Source of the DNA: Promethearchaeota archaeon
Lineage (GTDB): Archaea > Asgardarchaeota > Lokiarchaeia > Sigyniarchaeales > SOKP01
Assembly: GCA_030605895.1 (NCBI GenBank)
Contig: JAUWHL010000022.1
Span: 1-6,135 of the forward strand
Length of the DNA: 6,135 bases
Direction of reading: 5' to 3'
Shown: positions 1-6,032 of the stretch, in pieces
How the letters are laid out: every line of letters starts with the position of its first letter
Numbering within the stretch: the first letter of the stretch is position 1
Made by a program: the position numbers and the translations under genes
Notes under the pieces: generated by a model
Databases searched by the model: none
Seen by the model: only the letters and a program-made list of their open reading frames with translations
What the model was told of the DNA's origin: nothing

Positions 1-20
1 GAAAGTAAAAATAATAAAAA

Positions 21-25
21 GGAGG
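21..25 (+). promoter_or_regulatory. Shine-Dalgarno site for the ARPP-1-like gene
   Basis: A perfect GGAGG lies 10 bases before the TTG at 36-38. It decides the start. The first in-frame ATG is 30 codons further on (126-128) with no SD before it, and the nearby ATG at 43-45 is out of frame. The A-rich bases 1-20 show no clear TATA box, so the promoter or an upstream operon partner lies outside the window. Confidence 0.8.
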
Positions 26-35
26 AAGAATAATT

Positions 36-1070
36 TTGAAAAATGAAAGTATCCAAATTGTAAAAATCTTATTTAAAAATCCGTTAAGTTATTTTAAATT
101 AGATACTCCTCAAGTTTATAAAAACATGACAGGTATTCCCATCATTGTTCAAGATGATAAATTTATTGATTTTATTAGCATAAAAGAAGCAGAAGAATTA
201 GAATTAATAGATATTATTGAAACTGAATCTGTTGGTCAATTAGAAGTCATAAATAAAAGTGATAAACAAATATTAATTCCATTTGGAATGACCGTTCGCG
301 GTGGAAAGCAGGATAGAACCATCTGGGAGCCAATTTTATTACCTATAGGAGGAAAACAAAATATTGTTAGTGAAAATCCAGGAACTGTTAAACAAAAATA
401 TACAATCCCTGCTAAATGTGTGGAACAATCGAGGTGGAATTATACTAAAAGTCGTGGATTTAAATCTTCAAGTACAAGACTTCACCCTAATGTTGCCTTT
501 GAGGCAATCTCCGCAGCAGGTCAAGGAGCAGTATGGGATGAGATACAGTCCCATAGAACTGAGATGAATTACGCGCTCTCTGTTGCGCCTACTCAAAGTT
601 ATCTTGAAATGACAAAAGAATCTGAAAAACAAACTGGAGATTTTGTTAAGCATTTCAAAAATATAGAGAATCAATGTGGAATTGCTGTGTTTATTAACGG
701 AGAATTTATAGGTATAGAATTTTATGCAAACCCAAAAGTATGGAAGACCATGAGCAAAGATATACTTAAAGCTTTTTCCATTGAAGCGTTAAGATTTAAA
801 GATAAACCTAAGCGAAAAATTACTGAATTTCATGAAGCGCTTTTAAAAATTTTAGGAAGCTTAAATTTCGACTACTCTACTAAAGAGGGTATAGCTCTTG
901 GTAATGTTGTAGAATTTAAATCTGATGATAATAAATGGCGTGGAATTACGTTAGTACATGATAAGAGTATAGCGCAATTTTATCTCGTTTCAAAACGAGG
1001 CGGTTATCAAGAGCGACCTCGTTCAAGTATACAATTTCAAACGGTCATCAATCAACGATATCACGTTTAA
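36..1070 (+). CDS. ARPP-1 (DUF6569)-family protein of unknown function
   Basis: This 344-residue protein has no signal peptide or membrane segment and is probably cytoplasmic. It carries the signature motifs I associate with the ARPP-1 domain (ADP-ribosylglycohydrolase and rhodanese-phosphatase-superfamily-associated protein). These are a strand-rich stretch leading to GGKQDR (residues 89-94), IPAKCVEQSRW (124-134), QGAVWDEI (163-170), and a later block NGEFIGIEFYANPKVW (221-236) typical of the second half of the domain. Cys128, Glu130, Arg133 and Trp134 look like core conserved positions. The last 90 residues, rich in Lys and Arg, are less recognisable. The molecular function of the family is unknown to me; the name comes from gene-neighbourhood and domain-fusion links to ADP-ribosylglycohydrolases, which are not visible here. 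The gene starts with TTG behind a canonical SD, and a T-run terminator follows the TAA stop. The family call is fairly sure; any biochemical role would be guesswork. Confidence 0.8.
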   Translation: MKNESIQIVKILFKNPLSYFKLDTPQVYKNMTGIPIIVQDDKFIDFISIKEAEELELIDIIETESVGQLEVINKSDKQILIPFGMTVRGGKQDRTIWEPILLPIGGKQNIVSENPGTVKQKYTIPAKCVEQSRWNYTKSRGFKSSSTRLHPNVAFEAISAAGQGAVWDEIQSHRTEMNYALSVAPTQSYLEMTKESEKQTGDFVKHFKNIENQCGIAVFINGEFIGIEFYANPKVWKTMSKDILKAFSIEALRFKDKPKRKITEFHEALLKILGSLNFDYSTKEGIALGNVVEFKSDDNKWRGITLVHDKSIAQFYLVSKRGGYQERPRSSIQFQTVINQRYHV

Positions 1071-1099
1071 ATTAAATATCTAATTTAAGCAACTTACAC

Positions 1100-1108
1100 T
1101 TTTTTTTT
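1100..1108 (+). terminator. T-tract terminator after the ARPP-1-like gene
   Basis: A run of nine T begins 30 bases after the stop codon, and a second T-rich stretch follows at about 1119-1127. No strong hairpin precedes it. Archaeal RNA polymerase can terminate at U-tracts without a hairpin, so this fits a terminator that separates the first gene from the next one. In DNA this AT-rich the run could also be chance. Confidence 0.45.
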
Positions 1109-1228
1109 AATATTTACATTTTGTTTTTCGTTATATCAGCACAGATTCTAAAAAGAGCATAAATTACTTTAACGTTTGAATCTAATATTTATTTGCTGAG
1201 ATTGTTGTAAAGAAAAATTTAAAATAAA

Positions 1229-1238
1229 TTTATTTAAA
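1229..1238 (+). promoter_or_regulatory. Possible TATA box for the longin-like gene
   Basis: The sequence TTTATTTAAA lies about 50 bases before the ATG at 1285, which would put transcription start near 1260 with a leader of about 25 bases. There is no SD in that leader. An A/T stretch at 1246-1260 could instead serve a leaderless start. The whole gap is so AT-rich that neither can be singled out with confidence. Confidence 0.2.
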
Positions 1239-1284
1239 ACTTAGACTTAAAATAAAAATTAACATATTGAATTATTGCATTTAG

Positions 1285-2658
1285 ATGGTATATTTTCAGA
1301 TTAGTCCTGTTGGATTTGATTGTGGATTTGATAAAAACAATTGCCAGAGATATCCCGATTTCTGTAAAGAATGTGTTAAAGAAAAGCTTCAGAAATTAGG
1401 TTTAAACCTCGATTATAATTTAAAATTCACGATAATTGATTCTGAAGAAAAACGAATCGAGATGTTTAAAGATTTAATTTGGCAAAAGTTTTTAGATGTT
1501 CTAAATATTAAACACATTTTATTGACGGCTAAAGATTCTGGATTACTAATTCTAGATTATCCGATTTCAGGATCAGGAGTAGATTCAGGATTATTGACGG
1601 GATTTATTCAAGCAAATATAACTTTTTCAGAATCTAGCACCACTTCAAATGGAACTTTAAATAATGAAGAAAGTTATCCTTTTTATGAGTTCCACTATGA
1701 AAAATTTAATATTTTACTAAAAAATCGAGAATTCATTAGAATTTGTTTGGTGTTAGATCATAAAGCTTCTGATAGTTTGAAAAATCTTGTAACCGAATTT
1801 TTAAATGAATATGAATCAAGATATTTGGATAAATTAGAAAGATTTATTAATACTCGGAAGCTTGAGTTCAAAGATACGATTGAATTCATCATTGATACTT
1901 TCAATATTAAATTAGTATTCCCTATGACATTGACCCATACATTTTTACCAGATACTTTAGAAGCAATCAAAAAAAATCCTATACAAAAGGCCATCATAGA
2001 TTTTGCTAAACAATTATTAACCTCAAAACAGTTCTTTTTTATTATTAATTTAATTGATGAAGTTCAAAAAATTGTGCACATTGATTCTAACATTATTCTC
2101 TATGAAATTTATCAGCTTTTGGAGCAAAAATATATATTTCCAACCACAATTGAAATAGCAGAAGATAAAATACTAAGATTTCATGAATCAGAAGCAACGA
2201 GATTAGCTAATAATGAACTAATCTCTCCAATCATCGCTAATGATGATGCAATAAACGATCTAAAAGAAAAAGCTAAATATATGAGTGAAGAAGAAGTTAA
2301 AAAAGCAATTACTACTTATATTAAAAAAGCTGAAACTGCTGAAAAAGCTTTAATATTGAAGGAAGCTCTAAGAGAATATGAGAAAGCTCTTTTTTTAGCA
2401 ACAGGCTTTGATTTCAAAGATGAGATTGGGCGAATATCATTTTTAGTTCTAGAACTCGATAAAAGAATTAAAGAAATGGATCTAGATTATGCTATAAACG
2501 CAGCAGAAAAAGCTGAGAAAAGAAAAGACTACATAAATGCCATTAATTACTATAAACAAGGATTAAAAATTCTTAAAGAAGTGCAAGAATTTAATGGAAA
2601 TGAATCTAGAATTAAAAAATTAAAAAAGAAGATTGTAAATCTCCAAAAGCACTTATAA
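1285..2658 (+). CDS. Longin-like multidomain protein with cysteine cluster, winged-helix-like and TPR-like regions
   Basis: I do not recognise this 457-residue protein as a named family. Residues 13-30 hold four cysteines spaced C-x6-C-x6-C-x2-C, a possible zinc site. Residues about 75-205 follow the pattern of a longin or small-adaptin fold. The hairpin ILLTAKDSGLLILDY (78-92) precedes a helix GLLTGFIQA (102-110). Then come strands FNILLKN (141-147) and FIRICLVLDH (150-159), and a long amphipathic helix LKNLVTEFLNEYESRYLDKL (165-184) with another after it. Residues about 230-290 look like a winged helix (ILYEIYQLLEQKYIFP, 271-286). Residues about 335-440 are helical with two TPR-like units (EALREYEKALFLA and DYINAINYYKQGLKIL), ending in a Lys-rich tail. 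No signal peptide or membrane segment is seen, so it is probably cytoplasmic or peripheral to a membrane. An in-frame TAG directly precedes the ATG, which fixes the start. No SD is present. It overlaps iorB tail to tail by 6 bases. The fold call is inferred from sequence pattern, not from a search; its role, perhaps as an adaptor or scaffold, is speculative. Confidence 0.85.
   Translation: MVYFQISPVGFDCGFDKNNCQRYPDFCKECVKEKLQKLGLNLDYNLKFTIIDSEEKRIEMFKDLIWQKFLDVLNIKHILLTAKDSGLLILDYPISGSGVDSGLLTGFIQANITFSESSTTSNGTLNNEESYPFYEFHYEKFNILLKNREFIRICLVLDHKASDSLKNLVTEFLNEYESRYLDKLERFINTRKLEFKDTIEFIIDTFNIKLVFPMTLTHTFLPDTLEAIKKNPIQKAIIDFAKQLLTSKQFFFIINLIDEVQKIVHIDSNIILYEIYQLLEQKYIFPTTIEIAEDKILRFHESEATRLANNELISPIIANDDAINDLKEKAKYMSEEEVKKAITTYIKKAETAEKALILKEALREYEKALFLATGFDFKDEIGRISFLVLELDKRIKEMDLDYAINAAEKAEKRKDYINAINYYKQGLKILKEVQEFNGNESRIKKLKKKIVNLQKHL
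2614..2630 (-). terminator. Possible U-tract terminator for iorAB inside the opposing gene
   Basis: Read on the minus strand, this stretch is two T-runs of six separated by AA, beginning about 23 bases after the iorB stop codon. On the plus strand it encodes the Lys-rich tail of the longin-like protein. A U-tract terminator here would let the operon end inside the 3' end of the convergent gene. No hairpin is evident. Confidence 0.35.
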
Positions 2659-3231
2659 GTTAATTCCTTCATTTAGTGCTGTTAAGTTCATTTCTAAAGC
2701 ATCCCCTGAAAAAAGTTGTATCATAGATTCTTCGATAATTGATCTGTTTAAAGGAAGAAATCTTAGAATGTAGCCTAATATCGCAGTATTCATAGTTTTC
2801 AGATTGCCAGTATATTTTACAGCAATTTCCTTAGCAGGAATAAAATGAATATTATCAGAATTTTCATATAGAATTTCTAATAGATCCTTTAAAGAGGGGT
2901 ATTCTATACCAATTTCATGTTTCTCATAAGTAGATATTATTAAATTAGTACTTTTATCAGGTTTAGCATGTTTTAACACATCCAATATTGTACTCTCTTC
3001 TAAAGCGATTATCATATCAGCTGATCCTATCATTGGTATTGGAGCATGAAGTCTATCTCCAAATCGAAGGAAACATGTCACTTTTCCCCCTCTCTGACTA
3101 AGACCATGAGTTTCAGAAGTCATGACTTTATATCCCTCAGTTATTAAAGCATTACCTAAAATCTCTAACAGTCTGATTAAACCTTGTCCACCTAAACCAG
3201 TAACTACTATAGTATAACTATCAATATTCAT
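2653..3231 (-). CDS. iorB: Indolepyruvate:ferredoxin oxidoreductase, beta subunit
   Basis: This 192-residue subunit partners IorA in oxidising indolepyruvate and other aryl pyruvates with CoA to aryl-acyl-CoA, CO2 and reduced ferredoxin. It is the pyruvate:ferredoxin oxidoreductase gamma-type domain. It opens with the glycine-rich VTGLGGQGLIRLLEILG (residues 10-26), continues with the hallmark ETHGLSQRGG (40-49) followed by VTCFLRFGD, and has MNTAILGY (147-154) near the C-terminus. Length is normal for stand-alone IorB (about 190-200). The ATG lies 2 bases after the iorA stop, with the SD GGAGG formed by iorA's last Glu codons, so the two are almost certainly co-transcribed and translationally coupled. 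The stop codon lies within the final codons of the convergent longin-like gene. No domain is missing. Substrate preference within the aryl pyruvates cannot be read from sequence. Confidence 0.93.
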   Translation of the reverse strand: MNIDSYTIVVTGLGGQGLIRLLEILGNALITEGYKVMTSETHGLSQRGGKVTCFLRFGDRLHAPIPMIGSADMIIALEESTILDVLKHAKPDKSTNLIISTYEKHEIGIEYPSLKDLLEILYENSDNIHFIPAKEIAVKYTGNLKTMNTAILGYILRFLPLNRSIIEESMIQLFSGDALEMNLTALNEGINL

Positions 3232-3233
3232 TA

Positions 3234-5177
3234 TTACTCCTCCATTTTAATTGCGTTATTTGGGCAAATTTCTTCACAAATACCGCAACCTAAGCATAAA
3301 TTTGGATCAATATAGGCATAATCTTCTCTTGAATCAATAGCAGGACATTGAAATTTACTAAAACATATACCACAATTATCACATAAGTGAGTATTAATAT
3401 ATCTTATAACTGGTGCTTGCCTTTTATTAGTTTTTTGAATGCATTCGTCTTTAATTACGATAACGTGTAAATTTCTATTTTCTATGACATCTAGTCCTTT
3501 TTCATAAATGAGTTTTCTTAACTTTGTTAAATATTTCTCATCATAACCTTCATTATGCTTAATTACATTAATATAAGCTCCTGTTCCGTGTAAAAAATCT
3601 TCTAAATTTATAGCTTTCTTAGAGCTTCCTTCCTTATAGTAGCGAGTATCGCTCCCAGGATGTGGTTGTTGTCCTGTCATCCCGATCCACCCATTATCTA
3701 ATATTAATACCAAAATTGGAGCTTTATTGTAGACTCCATTTAAAAGTGCAGGTATTCCAGAATGAAAAAAAGTTCCATCTCCAATAATTGCTATACTTAG
3801 ACTTCCACTTGTTTGAGCAACTCCTTGGGCTAAGGCTATACTAGACCCCATACAATACTTAACATTAGCAAAAGAAAAAGGAGGTAACGCTAAAAGTGTA
3901 TAACACCCAATATCTTGGAAAAAATAAACTTCCTTTCCGGTATCTGATTTGATTTTATTAACTGCTTTTTGTAGTGCATATCCAGTTGTTCTATGAGGAC
4001 ATCCTGCACATAATATAGGGTTTCTCGCTAATCCCTTATATTTTTTTTTATTAATTAAGTTCAAATCTATTATTGGTTTTAAATTTGTTATTCTTGTTAA
4101 CGCTAAAGCAACTTTAGTAGGGTTTAATTCTCCTACCATAAGTAGCATTGTATTTTCTTTAGAGTAAGAGAAAGGATCTTTTCCGTGAATTTTCACATTA
4201 AGCTTATTTTTTTGAGCGATTGCTAATATTTGGGTTTCGATATAGGTATCATTTTCTTCAATAACAAATATCTGTTTAAATTGCCTTAGAAATGCTACTA
4301 TTTTTCTTTCTGGAAGTGGATTTATAAAACCGATCTTAAGTATTGGTGCTTTAAATTCCAGAAAATCTAACGCTTCACATATATAACTATATGATACACC
4401 ACTCGTAATTATCCCTAAATCAAAATCATTTTTTGCATTCTCGTTTTCAATTTTGTTCAATGAGCTGTTCTCTGACATTTCTAATGCTCTATTCAACCTG
4501 TTGTATATATGGTCTTCTTTCAGCTTCAAAAAATAAAGTCTTAAAGCAACATTAATTTCTTTTGATAAATCAAAATTGTCTTTGATCTCTGATGTTTTTA
4601 TTTCTCCAATTACTACATTACTTCTGGCATGAGAAATCATCGTAACGGTCCTTAATATTACTGGAAGTTTCAATTCTCTTGATATTTTAAATGCTTCTTT
4701 GGTAAATTCTAGACATTCTTGAGGATTGCTGGGTTCTAATGCAGGAATTTTAAAAATTTTTAAGAAATACCGTGAATCCATTTCTACAGCACTCGAATGT
4801 TGTTGAGGATCATCTGCAACTAAAATAACCATCGCGGAATTCTTATTCTTTGGACATGTAGTTGCAAGAGCAAATAATGGATCAGAAGCAACATTCAATC
4901 CCACATTTTTCATCCCTACCATAGCTGCTGCTCCTCTAGCATAAGCTGAGCCTGCAACTTCCATCGCTACTTTTTCATTAATGCTGCTTTCTACCCATTT
5001 CATTCCTACTTCTTTGTAAATTTCCATGAAAGTTTCTCCAACTTCTGAGCTGGGTGTGCCTGGATAATAAGTGTAGACATCAATACCGCTTTCTAAAGCA
5101 CCACGAACAATCGCTTCATTTCCAAGAAAGAACTTCTCTTCCCCCTTTCTTCCTTTAACAATTTTATTATAACTCAT
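3234..5177 (-). CDS. iorA: Indolepyruvate:ferredoxin oxidoreductase, alpha subunit
   Basis: This 647-residue catalytic subunit binds thiamine diphosphate and iron-sulfur clusters, in the cytoplasm. The N-terminal pyrimidine-binding domain (about 15-190) has GNEAIVRGALESG, YYPGTPSSEV (37-46) and ADDPQQHSSAVEMDSRYF (121-138), all typical of IorA. A middle domain runs from about 250 to 370. The diphosphate-binding domain begins at CAGCPHR (390-396) and holds the TPP motif from GDG (466-468) to Asn495, with GMTGQQPHPG (499-508) after it. The C-terminus carries two [4Fe-4S] motifs: C599-x2-C602-x2-C605-x5-C611-P and C628-x2-C631-x2-C634-x3-C638-P. Length and order match the family, and all expected cysteines are present. 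It is the first gene of iorAB. Its start has only a weak AGGA two bases before the ATG, so a leaderless or short-leader message is likely. The enzyme usually serves aromatic amino-acid breakdown and can run in reverse in some archaea to make aryl pyruvates; direction cannot be told here. Confidence 0.96.
   Translation of the reverse strand: MSYNKIVKGRKGEEKFFLGNEAIVRGALESGIDVYTYYPGTPSSEVGETFMEIYKEVGMKWVESSINEKVAMEVAGSAYARGAAAMVGMKNVGLNVASDPLFALATTCPKNKNSAMVILVADDPQQHSSAVEMDSRYFLKIFKIPALEPSNPQECLEFTKEAFKISRELKLPVILRTVTMISHARSNVVIGEIKTSEIKDNFDLSKEINVALRLYFLKLKEDHIYNRLNRALEMSENSSLNKIENENAKNDFDLGIITSGVSYSYICEALDFLEFKAPILKIGFINPLPERKIVAFLRQFKQIFVIEENDTYIETQILAIAQKNKLNVKIHGKDPFSYSKENTMLLMVGELNPTKVALALTRITNLKPIIDLNLINKKKYKGLARNPILCAGCPHRTTGYALQKAVNKIKSDTGKEVYFFQDIGCYTLLALPPFSFANVKYCMGSSIALAQGVAQTSGSLSIAIIGDGTFFHSGIPALLNGVYNKAPILVLILDNGWIGMTGQQPHPGSDTRYYKEGSSKKAINLEDFLHGTGAYINVIKHNEGYDEKYLTKLRKLIYEKGLDVIENRNLHVIVIKDECIQKTNKRQAPVIRYINTHLCDNCGICFSKFQCPAIDSREDYAYIDPNLCLGCGICEEICPNNAIKMEE
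3239..3243 (-). promoter_or_regulatory. Shine-Dalgarno site of iorB
   Basis: Read on the minus strand this is GGAGG, 7 bases before the iorB ATG and inside the last two Glu codons of iorA. It confirms the iorB start and points to coupled translation of the two subunits. Confidence 0.8.
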
Positions 5178-5236
5178 TGTCCTATGAAATTAAATTCTTC
5201 ATTAGTATGTTAACATAAATTTTCTTTGCAATAAAT

Positions 5237-5245
5237 CTTTATAAT
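5237..5245 (-). promoter_or_regulatory. Candidate TATA box for iorAB
   Basis: Read on the minus strand this is ATTATAAAG, preceded by the purine-rich AGAAA, which resembles an archaeal BRE. Spacing would put transcription start near 5215, giving a leader of roughly 35-40 bases. The element is nearly palindromic, so it could also act on the plus strand. Confidence 0.35.
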
Positions 5246-5274
5246 TTTCTTTAAAATGAAAATGAGGAAGTTAA

Positions 5275-5340
5275 ATGTTTAACTTGCAGAGCTCAATCAC
5301 CCCTATTCAAAAAGAATTTATGAATATAATAAATTTTTGA
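5275..5340 (+). CDS. Possible 21-residue small ORF
   Basis: An ATG at 5275 follows GAGGA (5264-5268) at a good 6-base spacing and opens 21 codons to a TGA, starting MFNLQSSITPIQKEF. I do not recognise the peptide. It has no clear membrane segment. Its stop falls within the right arm of the inverted repeat. An ORF this short with an SD-like sequence can arise by chance in AT-rich DNA, so conservation is needed before it counts as a gene. It could be a leader peptide or nothing. Confidence 0.18.
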   Translation: MFNLQSSITPIQKEFMNIINF

Positions 5341-5342
5341 AT
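5305..5342. repeat. 9-bp inverted repeat, ATTCAAAAA / TTTTTGAAT
   Basis: The arms at 5305-5313 and 5334-5342 are perfect inverted copies 20 bases apart. With a 3-base bulge (GAA at 5314-5316) the stem extends to 12 pairs. It lies between two divergent units and so could be an operator or an RNA stem, but the arms are almost all A and T, and chance is a real alternative. Confidence 0.35.
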
Positions 5343-5447
5343 TTGTTTGAATAATTATTTTATTAATTTTAACCGTTTATGAAAAAAAATCATTAAAACT
5401 CTTTTAAAGAATCATATGAACTTTTATACAATTGAACTATATTTTTC

Positions 5448-5459
5448 AAATATATTAAA
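5448..5459 (+). promoter_or_regulatory. Candidate TATA box for the ChrB-like genes, leaderless spacing
   Basis: The sequence AAATATATTAAA is centred about 30 bases before the ATG at 5484. Archaeal start points fall about 25 bases downstream of the box, so transcription would begin within a few bases of that ATG. This fits the absence of any SD there. Confidence 0.4.
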
Positions 5460-5483
5460 TAAATTTAATCAAATGTGAAAAAA

Positions 5484-6017
5484 ATGTTGTGGGTAACAAG
5501 AGATTATGTACATATAGATAGAGTAGCTAGTCCCTGGTTAATTAAAAGATTTGTTGATAAACGTGCTCAATTTATTTTTCTCCCTCGCGATGAAATATCT
5601 GATTTTGTGGCGAAGACGTCCGCAATCCCATTTGATACCGGTGGTATAGGAGTAGAACTTGATCATCATGTTTGTAATGATGAAAAACATTGCACTTTTG
5701 ACGCTATTATAGAAAAATATAAGCTAGAAAATGATGAAGCTTTGCAAAGGCTTAGAAAAATAGTTAGAGCAGCTGATACTGGCGGGATAAATGAAGAACC
5801 TCTCGCATGGGCTTTAGAAGTTATAGCAGTTGGAACACCGTTTTTAGTAGATTCGGATCATGAAGCATTAGAACAAGAATTTCCTGTATATGATGCCGTA
5901 TACGCATATTTCCAACAACAAATAATTCGCGAAAAATTTAAAGATGAAATAGAGAAACTGAAATCTCGAGGCGAGAGACAATCATTCATAAAACAAAAAT
6001 TGCATAAATCAAAATAA
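5484..6017 (+). CDS. ChrB C-terminal-domain-like protein, first tandem copy
   Basis: The product (177 residues from this ATG) matches the domain that forms the C-terminal part of the chromate-resistance regulator ChrB. Motifs in order are WVTRDYVHIDR (3-13), SPWLIKRFVD (16-25), IPFDTGG (48-54), ELDHH (58-62), CTFDAIIEKY (70-79) and IVRAADTGG (93-101), followed by a charged helical tail. His10, Asp12, His61, His62 and Asp98 are plausible functional residues. The DNA-binding N-terminal half of full-length ChrB is absent, so a repressor role is unlikely. Stand-alone members are common and their activity is not established to my knowledge. A GTG three codons upstream (5475) is possible, but the ATG aligns exactly with the start of the second copy and suits leaderless initiation. 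No signal peptide is seen, and no chrA transporter gene is in view. The second copy follows after 15 bases and is probably co-transcribed. A link to chromate itself is only by family name. Confidence 0.85.
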   Translation: MLWVTRDYVHIDRVASPWLIKRFVDKRAQFIFLPRDEISDFVAKTSAIPFDTGGIGVELDHHVCNDEKHCTFDAIIEKYKLENDEALQRLRKIVRAADTGGINEEPLAWALEVIAVGTPFLVDSDHEALEQEFPVYDAVYAYFQQQIIREKFKDEIEKLKSRGERQSFIKQKLHKSK

Positions 6018-6021
6018 ATAG

Positions 6022-6026
6022 AAGGA
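6022..6026 (+). promoter_or_regulatory. Shine-Dalgarno site of the second ChrB-like gene
   Basis: AAGGA sits 6 bases before the ATG at 6033, in the 15-base gap between the two genes. It supports the start and shows that the second gene is translated from an internal site of a shared message. Confidence 0.65.
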
Positions 6027-6032
6027 AATAGT

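Larger units (their letters stand above)
5178..5483. other. Divergent intergenic region between iorA and the ChrB-like pair
   Basis: About 300 very AT-rich bases separate two divergent transcription units, so promoters for both must lie here. It holds a TATA-like element facing iorA, another facing the ChrB-like gene, a 9-bp inverted repeat at 5305-5342, and a possible 21-codon ORF at 5275-5340. I see no tRNA, structured RNA or mobile-element end. A slightly less AT-rich patch at about 5282-5304 stands out but I cannot assign it. Confidence 0.6.

Noticed and set aside
364..567. Open frame of 67 codons on the plus strand inside the ARPP-1-like gene
   Set aside because: It lies wholly within a gene with clear family motifs, is in another frame, has no SD and resembles no family.
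468..674. Open frame of 68 codons on the minus strand inside the ARPP-1-like gene
   Set aside because: Antisense to conserved coding sequence, with no recognisable product; a shadow of the real gene.
1071..1284. Possible small RNA or tRNA in the gap after the ARPP-1-like gene
   Set aside because: No cloverleaf, GC-rich stem or conserved tRNA box could be found; the sequence is simple AT-rich DNA.
1758..1997. Open frame of 79 codons on the minus strand inside the longin-like gene
   Set aside because: Antisense shadow; hydrophobic stretches arise from the complement of Asp, Glu and Lys-rich codons, and it has no initiation signal.
5475..5483. GTG at 5475 as the start of the first ChrB-like gene
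   Set aside because: It has no SD, adds only three residues (MKK), and the second copy aligns from the ATG at 5484. An ATG at 5473-5475 is followed at once by TGA in its own frame.
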